DNA from: an uncultured beta proteobacterium
GTDB taxonomy: Bacteria > Pseudomonadota > Gammaproteobacteria > Burkholderiales > Burkholderiaceae_C
NCBI GenBank assembly: GCA_903834645.1
Contig: CAILKA010000371.1
Location: forward strand, 1 to 6,264
Length of the DNA stretch: 6,264 bases
Reading direction: 5' to 3'
Below the pieces are notes generated by a model. The model saw only the letters and a list, made by a program, of their open reading frames with translations, made no database searches and was not told where the DNA came from. Made by a program: the position numbers and the translations under genes. Positions 1-5,078 of the stretch are shown here, piece by piece; position 1 is the first letter of the stretch; every line of letters starts with the position of its first letter.

Positions 1-79
1 CCTCGAAGCTCACGCCCTTGACGGCCTGGATGCCGCCATAGGCCACCTTCAGGCCCTCGACCTTGAGCAGCGTCTTCAT
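1..79 (-). CDS. livF: LivF, branched-chain amino acid ABC transporter ATPase (partial, N-terminus only)
   Basis: Only the first 26 codons are in the window; the rest lies beyond position 1. The visible peptide begins MKTLLKVEGLKVAYGGIQAV and continues KGVSFE, the typical opening of LivF-type ATPases, ending before the Walker A motif. LivF pairs with LivG as the second cytoplasmic ATPase driving import through LivH/LivM. The ATG at 79 overlaps the livG stop by four bases (ATGA), and a GGGAG purine stretch lies about 10 nt upstream of it, inside the end of livG, supporting this start and translational coupling. No catalytic motif can be checked here, so the LivF call rests on the N-terminal sequence and on its place directly after livG. 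Confidence 0.88.
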   Translation of the reverse strand, partial: MKTLLKVEGLKVAYGGIQAVKGVSFE

Positions 80-876
80 GGGGCGTGCGCTCCCACCACG
101 TCTGTGTGCCCGGCACCCAGGTAGGCCTCGATCACCTTGGCGTCGCCTTGCACCTGCGCCGGGGTGCCCTCGGCGATCTGCTTGCCGTAGTCGAGCACCG
201 TGACACGGTCGCACAGGCCCATGACGAGCTTCACGTCGTGCTCGATGAGCAGGATGGTGCGATCGTCGCGGCGGATGCGGTCGATGAGCTCGCGCAGCAC
301 CGTCTTCTCCGTGGCATTCATGCCGGCGGCGGGCTCGTCGAGCGCGATGAGCTTGGGGTCGGTGGCCAGCGCGCGCGCGATCTCCAGGCGCCGCTGGTCG
401 CCGTAGCTCAGCGTGCGCGCCTTGTACTCGGCATAGCGGCCGATGCCCACGTAGTCCAGCAACTGCTGGGCGCGCTCGGCGATCTCGCGCTCCTCGCGCC
501 GGAAAGCCGCCGTGCGCAGCACCGCTCCCAGCACCCCCGAGCGCGTGCGCACGTGGCGGCCCACCATCACGTTCTCCAGCGCCGTCATCTCGGCAAAGAG
601 CCGGATGTTCTGGAAAGTGCGCGCGATCCCGGCCTCGGCCACCTGGTGCACGGCCTCGGGCCGGTAGGGATTGCCGGCGAGCTCGAAGCTGCCCGAGTCG
701 GGCGTGTACAGGCCCGTGATGACGTTGAAGAAGGTGGTCTTGCCCGCGCCGTTCGGGCCGATCAGGCCGTAGACCTGCCCGCGCCGGATCGTCAGGCCGA
801 CGTCGGAAAGGGCTTGCAGGCCGCCAAAGCGCTTGGACACGCCCGAGACGCGCAGCACGGTGTCGTCAGTGCTCAT
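76..876 (-). CDS. livG: LivG, branched-chain amino acid ABC transporter ATPase
   Basis: Cytoplasmic ATP-binding subunit of a LIV/HAAT-family amino acid importer; with LivF it hydrolyses ATP to drive transport through LivH/LivM. All ABC motifs are intact (numbering from the start chosen here): Walker A GPNGAGKT at 40-47, Q-loop in RTFQNIRLF near residue 89, signature LSYGD at 156-160 followed by QRRLEIARAL, Walker B LIALDEP with D180-E181, and switch histidine in LLIEHD at 213. LSYGD/Q in place of LSGGQ is usual for LivG. The C-terminal stretch GKQIAEGTPAQVQ...VIEAYLG is the short LivG/BraF-type tail. I chose the ATG at 876 (266 aa, starting MSTDDTVLRVSG) because GAGG lies 8 nt upstream; its TGAGG includes the livM stop. 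An in-frame ATG at 897 would add seven residues and overlap livM by 11 nt, but has a poorer ribosome site. The gene ends in ATGA, shared with livF. Confidence 0.95.
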   Translation of the reverse strand: MSTDDTVLRVSGVSKRFGGLQALSDVGLTIRRGQVYGLIGPNGAGKTTFFNVITGLYTPDSGSFELAGNPYRPEAVHQVAEAGIARTFQNIRLFAEMTALENVMVGRHVRTRSGVLGAVLRTAAFRREEREIAERAQQLLDYVGIGRYAEYKARTLSYGDQRRLEIARALATDPKLIALDEPAAGMNATEKTVLRELIDRIRRDDRTILLIEHDVKLVMGLCDRVTVLDYGKQIAEGTPAQVQGDAKVIEAYLGAGHTDVVGAHAP

Positions 877-886
877 CGCCCGTGCC

Positions 887-1981
887 TCAGCGTGCATCGC
901 CCACCGGCTGCGGCGCGGCCTTGCCGTGCTCGCGCGAAGGCCACAGGCCGCGCGGGCGCAGCAGCATGATGGCGATCATCGCCAGCGCGATCAGCAACTG
1001 GCGCAGGATCGATGCGTCGATGCGCCCGCCGCTGAGGTTCTGAATGTCGCCGGCCACGTAGCGCAGCACCTCGGGCAGCGCGGCGAGCATGAGCGCGCCC
1101 AGGATCACGCCCGGCAGGTGCCCGAGGCCGCCGAGCACCACCATCGCCACGATCATCACCGACTCATGCAGGCTGAAGGACTCGGGCGAGATGAAGCCCT
1201 GGAAGGCGGCAAACATGGCGCCCGAGACGCCGCCGAAGGTCGCCCCCATCGCGAAGGCGAGCAGCTTCATGTTGCGCGTGTCGATGCCCATGGCCTTGGC
1301 CGCGATCTCGTCCTCGCGGATGGCCATCCAGGCACGGCCGATGCGCGAGGTCTCCATCCGGTGGCAGATGACGACGCTCACCACGACGAGTGAGAGGAAC
1401 AGGTAGAAGTACAGGGTCACAGAAGGAATGCGGAAGTCGCCCACCATCAGCGGCTTGCCGAAATCCAGCGGACCGATGCTCATCGAATCGATGCGGTCCA
1501 ACCCGCGCGGCCCGTTGGTGATGTTCACCGGGTGCTCGAGGTTGTTCATGATGACGCGGATGATCTCGCCGAAACCCAGCGTGACGATGGCCAGGTAGTC
1601 GCCGCGCAACTTCAGCGTGGGGGCCCCCAGCAGCACGCCGGCTATCGCCGCCAGCCCCGCGGCCAGCGGGATCACGAGCCAGATCGGCGTGTGCAGGCCG
1701 TTCGGGAAGACGTCCTTGAGGCTCTCGAAGGTCTCCCACAGGTGCGGCGAGGCCAGCAGCGCGTACATGTAGGCGCCCACCGCATAGAACGCGACGAAGC
1801 CCAGGTCCAGCAGCCCGGCATAGCCCACGACGATGTTGAGACCCAGCGCCAGCAGCACGTACAGCAGCGCAATTGCCATGATGCGCACCCAGCCCTGGCC
1901 GAACTGCTGCACCACCAGCGGCAGCGCCACCAGCGCGGCCGCGGCGAGGATGAAGACGATGATCTGGCGCTTGCGGTCCAT
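887..1981 (-). CDS. livM: LivM, branched-chain amino acid ABC transporter permease
   Basis: Inner-membrane permease, 364 aa, that forms the transport channel with LivH. After a short basic N-terminus (MDRKRQ) comes a hydrophobic helix at about 7-26, then the LivM hallmark LALGLNIVVGYAGLLDLG within about 43-61, and further membrane segments to about residue 343. The cytoplasmic coupling loop that contacts the ATPases is visible as RAWMAIREDEIAAKAMGID, followed by a Gly/Ala-rich helix and the VVLGGLGHLPGVILGA segment typical of the family. The C-terminus is a polar tail (PRGLWPSREHGK...). It starts 57 nt after livH and in the same frame; between the livH TGA and this ATG there is no other ATG, GTG or TTG, so the start is well fixed, although no convincing Shine-Dalgarno sequence precedes it. 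Its stop codon is built into the purine-rich ribosome site of livG. Confidence 0.95.
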   Translation of the reverse strand: MDRKRQIIVFILAAAALVALPLVVQQFGQGWVRIMAIALLYVLLALGLNIVVGYAGLLDLGFVAFYAVGAYMYALLASPHLWETFESLKDVFPNGLHTPIWLVIPLAAGLAAIAGVLLGAPTLKLRGDYLAIVTLGFGEIIRVIMNNLEHPVNITNGPRGLDRIDSMSIGPLDFGKPLMVGDFRIPSVTLYFYLFLSLVVVSVVICHRMETSRIGRAWMAIREDEIAAKAMGIDTRNMKLLAFAMGATFGGVSGAMFAAFQGFISPESFSLHESVMIVAMVVLGGLGHLPGVILGALMLAALPEVLRYVAGDIQNLSGGRIDASILRQLLIALAMIAIMLLRPRGLWPSREHGKAAPQPVGDAR

Positions 1982-2038
1982 CGGTAGATGCCGGGGATCT
2001 GCGGGAGTGGCCGTCCGGAGGATCGGGCGCGAGGGGGC

Positions 2039-2962
2039 TCAGGCCCGGTCGGCCACGCGCTCGCCCAGCAGCCCCGAGGGGCGCAGTGTGAGCACGAGGA
2101 TGAGCGCCACGAAGGCGAAGATGTCGGCGTAGTGGCTGCCCAGCACGCCTCCGGTCAGCGCGCCGAGATAGCCCGCGCCGATGGCCTCGATCAGGCCCAG
2201 CAGCAGCCCGCCCACCATGGCTCCGGCAAGGTTGCCGATGCCCCCGAGCACGGCCGCCGTGAAGGCCTTGAGCCCGGGCAGGAAGCCCATCGAGTGCTGG
2301 ACTGTGCCGTAGTTGGCGGCCCACATCACACCCGCCACAGCCGCCAGCGCCGCGCCGATGATGAAGGTGGCCGAGATCACCATGTCAGGGCGCACGCCCA
2401 TGAGCGCCGCCACACGCGGGTTCTCGGCGGTGGCACGCATCGCACGCCCGAGCTGCGTGCGGTGCACGAGCCACAGCAGGCCGATCAGGATCGCCGCGGT
2501 GACGACCAGGATCAGGATCTGCGTGACCGTGATCACCGGCCCGCCCAGGTCGATCGGCTCGGTGGGCAGCAGCTGCGGATAGGGCTTCGGGTTAGGCTTC
2601 CACAGGATCATCGCCACCGTCTGCAGCAGCAGGCTCACGCCGATGGCGGTGATGAGCGGCGCCAAACGGGGCGCGTTGCGCAAGGGCTTGTAGGCGACCT
2701 TCTCCACCACGAAGTTCAGCAGGCAGCACACGACGATGGCGCACGCGAGCGAGATCAGCATCAGCACCCAGCCCGGCCAGCCGGTGCCCGACAGCGCGGT
2801 GACGACCGTCCAGCTCGTCAGCGCCCCGACCATCAGCACCTCGCCGTGGGCGAAGTTGATGAGGTTGATGATCCCGTAGACCATGGTGTAGCCCAGCGCC
2901 ACGAGCGCATACATGCTGCCCAGCACGAGGCCGTTGATGATCTGCTGGATGAAGATTTCCAT
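2039..2962 (-). CDS. livH: LivH, branched-chain amino acid ABC transporter permease
   Basis: Inner-membrane permease, 307 aa, close to the usual LivH length (about 300-310), and partner of LivM. The N-terminus MEIFIQQIINGLVLGSMYAL followed by VALGYTMVYGIINLINFAHGE is the classic LivH opening. The coupling loop reads RAMRATAENPRVAALMGV, followed by a Gly/Ala-rich helix and AAVLGGIGNLAGAMVGGLLLG; the end TLRPSGLLGE is also typical. The frame is open upstream to an ATG at 3094, but the extra 44 residues are Arg/Pro/Ala-rich, do not resemble LivH and would span the likely promoter, so the ATG at 2962 was chosen. No clear Shine-Dalgarno is visible, and a small hairpin sits just before the start. 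This is the first gene of the transport operon. LivH-family systems carry leucine/isoleucine/valine but relatives take urea, short amides or other amino acids; the permease alone does not decide the substrate. Confidence 0.95.
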   Translation of the reverse strand: MEIFIQQIINGLVLGSMYALVALGYTMVYGIINLINFAHGEVLMVGALTSWTVVTALSGTGWPGWVLMLISLACAIVVCCLLNFVVEKVAYKPLRNAPRLAPLITAIGVSLLLQTVAMILWKPNPKPYPQLLPTEPIDLGGPVITVTQILILVVTAAILIGLLWLVHRTQLGRAMRATAENPRVAALMGVRPDMVISATFIIGAALAAVAGVMWAANYGTVQHSMGFLPGLKAFTAAVLGGIGNLAGAMVGGLLLGLIEAIGAGYLGALTGGVLGSHYADIFAFVALILVLTLRPSGLLGERVADRA

Positions 2963-2969
2963 GCGGGCG

Positions 2970-2984
2970 ACGCCAAAGCGGCGT
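2970..2984 (-). promoter_or_regulatory. Small hairpin over the livH ribosome-binding region
   Basis: In the mRNA sense ACGCC and GGCGT form a perfect 5-bp stem around a 5-nt loop (GCTTT). The 3' edge of the hairpin is 7 nt from the livH ATG, so it occupies the place where a Shine-Dalgarno sequence would be expected; the bases between it and the ATG (CGCCCGC) contain no purine-rich site. The hairpin is read directly from the sequence. A role in setting livH translation is inference, and in GC-rich DNA a stem this short can arise by chance. Confidence 0.3.
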
Positions 2985-3003
2985 ATGGGTGCGCCAGTGG
3001 CGC

Positions 3004-3036
3004 AAAGGGCGGGAAGGGAGGAAAGGCCGGAAAGGG
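3004..3036. other. Purine-only-like tract in the livH leader (plus strand A/G-rich)
   Basis: On the plus strand this segment is almost entirely A and G (GGGCGGGAAGGGAGG, then AAAGG, CC, GGAAAGGG), so the liv mRNA leader is correspondingly C/U-rich. It lies between the candidate -10 box and the livH start. The plus strand, which is the transcription template, has four G3 runs, although the last is separated from the third by a 15-nt loop, so quadruplex potential is weaker than in the ftsK repeat. The composition is seen directly; any function is unknown. Confidence 0.5.
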
Positions 3037-3040
3037 CGCG

Positions 3041-3046
3041 ATTGTA
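3041..3046 (-). promoter_or_regulatory. Candidate -10 box of the livHMGF promoter (TACAAT)
   Basis: TACAAT on the minus strand differs from the sigma-70 consensus TATAAT at one position, stands out in a very GC-rich background and lies in the only sizeable intergenic gap, 79 nt upstream of the livH ATG. Transcription would begin near 3034, giving a leader of roughly 70 nt. No recognisable -35 hexamer is found at 16-18 nt spacing (the 17-nt position reads GCGGTG), and the TG two bases upstream is one base out of register for an extended -10. The promoter may therefore be weak or need an activator. Confidence 0.42.
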
Positions 3047-3065
3047 GGCAGGTCGCCGGCGTGCA

Positions 3066-3089
3066 CCGCGCAGGGCTTCCCCTGTGCGG
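3066..3089 (-). other. Imperfect stem-loop just after rarA, possible weak terminator
   Basis: Starting 7 nt beyond the rarA stop codon, CAGGG and CCCTG pair around a 4-nt loop (GAAG in the mRNA sense). Four more outer base pairs extend the stem on the far side of a single A/C mismatch, giving a stem of about 10 positions with 9 pairs. No T-run follows, so this is not a standard intrinsic terminator. It could stabilise the 3' end of the ftsK-lolA-rarA message, slow polymerase, or do nothing. It lies upstream of the candidate liv promoter, which suits a boundary between two transcription units. Confidence 0.35.
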
Positions 3090-3096
3090 AGCAAGG

Positions 3097-4422
3097 TCAG
3101 CGCCGTGGTGGTGAGCCGGGCCCGCCGCCGGCCGCTGGCGCCCGGCCCGCGTGCGCCGCCGCGTTGGCCGCCCGCAGCTCGGCCAGGCGCTCGCCGATGC
3201 GGATCTCCAGGCCCCGGGGCGCCGGCTCGTACAGCCGCACCTCGGGCATCCCGTCGGGCAGGTAGCGCTCGCCGGCGGCGAAGGCACCGGACTCGTCGTG
3301 GGCGTACCGGTAGCCCCGCCCGAAACCGAGGTCCTTCATCATCCGCGTGGGGGCGTTGCGCAACCGCTCAGGCACCGGACGCGTGCCTTCGCGGCGCACG
3401 AGCTCGCGCGCCTGGTTCCACGCCACGTAGACCGCGTTGGACTTCGGCGCCACCGCCAGGTAGACGAGCGCCTGCGCCAGCGCAAGCTCGCCCTCGGGCG
3501 AGCCCAGCCGCTCGTAGACCTCCGCGGCATCGAGCGCCAGGCGCAGCGCGCGCGGATCGGCCAGCCCGATGTCCTCGCTGGCCATGCGCAGCATGCGCCG
3601 GGCGAGGTAGCGCGGGTCGGCGCCGCCGTCGAGCATGCGCACGAACCAGTACAGCGCCGCGTCGGGGTCGGAGCCGCGCACGGCCTTGTGCAGCGCCGAG
3701 ATGGTGTCGTAGAACTGGTCGCCGCCCTTGTCGTAGCGGCGCAGCTGCGCGCCCAGCGCCCGATCCAGCACGGCATCGTCGATGGCCGCCTCGCCCGCGG
3801 CCGCCTCCACCGCGATCTCGTAGGCGTTGAGCAGCCGCCGGGCGTCGCCATCGGCGTGGCCCACGAGCCGCGTGCGCGCCTCGGGAGTCATGGCAGGCGC
3901 GGCCAGACGCGCCTGCGCCCGCTCGACGAGCTCGAGCAGTTCGGCCTCGGCCAGGGGCTCGAGCACGTACACGCTGGCGCGTGACAGCAGCGCCGCGTTC
4001 ACCTCGAAGGAAGGGTTTTCCGTGGTGGCGCCGATGAAGGTGAACAGGCCCGACTCGACGTGCGGCAGGAAGGCGTCCTGCTGCGCCTTGTTGAAGCGAT
4101 GCACCTCGTCGACGAAGACGATGGTGGCCCGCCCCTGGGCACGCGCCAGCCGCGCCAGCTCCACCGCCTCGCGGATGTCCTTGACCCCGGCCAGCACGGC
4201 CGACAGCACGATGAACTCCGCGCGCACCGCGCCGGCCAGCAGCCGCGCCAGCGTCGTCTTGCCCACCCCGGGCGGCCCCCACAGAATCATCGAATGCAGC
4301 CGACCGGCCTCGAAGGCCGTGCGCAGGGGCTTGCCCGGCGCAAGCAGGTGGCGCTGGCCGATGACCTCCTCCAGCGTGGCCGGCCGCATCAGCTCGGCCA
4401 GCGGGACGGCGGGCTCGCTCAC
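3097..4422 (-). CDS. rarA: RarA (MgsA), replication-associated recombination AAA+ ATPase
   Basis: Homolog of E. coli RarA/MgsA and eukaryotic Mgs1/WRNIP1; a cytoplasmic tetrameric AAA+ ATPase that acts at stalled or gapped replication forks, 441 aa here against about 447 in E. coli. Motifs: Walker A GPPGVGKT at 49-56, family-typical SAVLAGVKDIREAVE at 74-88, Walker B IVFVDEVHRFNKAQQDAFLP with D105-E106, sensor 1 region IGATTENPSFEVN at 130-142, likely arginine finger R148 in LLSR, and sensor 2 GDARRLLN at 192-199. The C-terminal oligomerisation half is complete (YDTISALHKAVRGSDPDAAL, then RRMLRMASEDIGLADPRAL). The last 20 or so residues are Gly/Pro/Ala/Arg-rich and probably disordered. The start is GTG at 4422, overlapping the lolA stop (GTGA); it leaves 11 residues before the conserved MRPATLEEVIGQ. 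An ATG at 4389 is a less likely alternative. It shares a transcript with ftsK and lolA. Confidence 0.96.
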   Translation of the reverse strand: MSEPAVPLAELMRPATLEEVIGQRHLLAPGKPLRTAFEAGRLHSMILWGPPGVGKTTLARLLAGAVRAEFIVLSAVLAGVKDIREAVELARLARAQGRATIVFVDEVHRFNKAQQDAFLPHVESGLFTFIGATTENPSFEVNAALLSRASVYVLEPLAEAELLELVERAQARLAAPAMTPEARTRLVGHADGDARRLLNAYEIAVEAAAGEAAIDDAVLDRALGAQLRRYDKGGDQFYDTISALHKAVRGSDPDAALYWFVRMLDGGADPRYLARRMLRMASEDIGLADPRALRLALDAAEVYERLGSPEGELALAQALVYLAVAPKSNAVYVAWNQARELVRREGTRPVPERLRNAPTRMMKDLGFGRGYRYAHDESGAFAAGERYLPDGMPEVRLYEPAPRGLEIRIGERLAELRAANAAAHAGRAPAAGGGPGSPPRR

Positions 4423-5078
4423 TGTTCGATGACGTCCGTGCCCGGAGGTGGCGTGAAGCGGAAGGTGCCGGCAGTGACCGGCACGTTCAGCCGCAGGTCA
4501 CGCAGCTCCAGGCGCGAGCGCTGGCCGAAGCTGTCGCGCAGCTCGAGCACGGCGAGCTCCTGCCCGCGAAAGCCCACGCGCAGCGACTGGATCGGTCCGT
4601 CCTTGTCGCGTGGCAGCGCCTGCGCCCACTCCAGGCCACCCTCGGGCGGCAGCGCGGAGAGCTCGAAGTCGCGCTCGAGGGAACCTCCCGCCAGGATCGC
4701 CGCGGGCGTCTGGCCCAGCGCCTGCGCCAGGGGGCGCGAGGTGGCCTGGCTGAGTTCGGGATCGTGGATCCACACGCGCGTGCCGTCGGCCACGATCAGC
4801 TGCTCGAAGGGCTTGGCGTACTGGAAGCGAAAGCGCCCGGGGCGCTGGAACTCCAGCGTGCCGCTGGACACGCGGCGGCGCGCGCCGTCCGGGGAAGTCA
4901 CGGTCTGCGTGAAGACGGCGCGCCCGCTGGCTGCCTCGCGCACGAAGGTGCGCAGTGCCTGCAGGCCGTCGGCCAGGGCCAGCGCCGGCCAGACCAGCAG
5001 GACCATGGCCAGCAGCACCGCGGCCGGGAGAAGGGGGCCGACGGGCGCACGGCCACTGGGGTGGGGAGAGGCGCTCAT
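4419..5078 (-). CDS. lolA: LolA, outer-membrane lipoprotein carrier protein
   Basis: Periplasmic chaperone that takes lipoproteins released by the LolCDE ABC transporter and delivers them to LolB at the outer membrane. The product is 219 aa. It has a long signal peptide: polar N-region MSASPHPSGRAPVG, hydrophobic core LLPAAVLLAMVLLVWPALALA, and a signal peptidase I site best placed after A36 (ALA before D37). The absence of a lipobox cysteine fits a soluble periplasmic protein. The mature part has the LolA beta-sheet signatures: GRAVFTQTV near the start, SGTLEFQRPGRFRFQYAKPFEQLIVADG in the middle, and the closing LRLNVPVTAGTFRFTPPPGTDV. The ATG at 5078 shares one base with the ftsK stop (TGATG) and the gene ends in GTGA shared with rarA, so translation is probably coupled on both sides. 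The frame is open much further upstream, but that part overlaps ftsK and is Arg/Ala-rich noise. Confidence 0.94.
   Translation of the reverse strand: MSASPHPSGRAPVGPLLPAAVLLAMVLLVWPALALADGLQALRTFVREAASGRAVFTQTVTSPDGARRRVSSGTLEFQRPGRFRFQYAKPFEQLIVADGTRVWIHDPELSQATSRPLAQALGQTPAAILAGGSLERDFELSALPPEGGLEWAQALPRDKDGPIQSLRVGFRGQELAVLELRDSFGQRSRLELRDLRLNVPVTAGTFRFTPPPGTDVIEQ

Noticed and set aside
877..897. Alternative ATG start for livG at 897
   Set aside because: It would overlap livM by 11 nt and has a weaker ribosome site than the ATG at 876, which has GAGG 8 nt upstream; it remains possible.
3011..3018. GGGAAGGG, an exact match to the E. coli KOPS octamer (plus strand), and GGGGAGGG on the minus strand at 5298-5305
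   Set aside because: At this GC content a few GGGNAGGG matches are expected by chance in 6 kb, and the two point in opposite directions, so they do not show a polarity signal.
2963..3094. N-terminal extension of livH to an ATG at 3094
   Set aside because: The added residues do not resemble LivH, would cover the probable promoter, and LivH is already full length from 2962.
1988..3265. Long plus-strand open frame (about 425 codons) and several others antisense to liv, rarA, lolA and ftsK
   Set aside because: Their predicted proteins are His/Gln/Arg/Ala-rich with no recognisable domain, and they lie opposite well-supported genes; long antisense frames are expected at this GC content.
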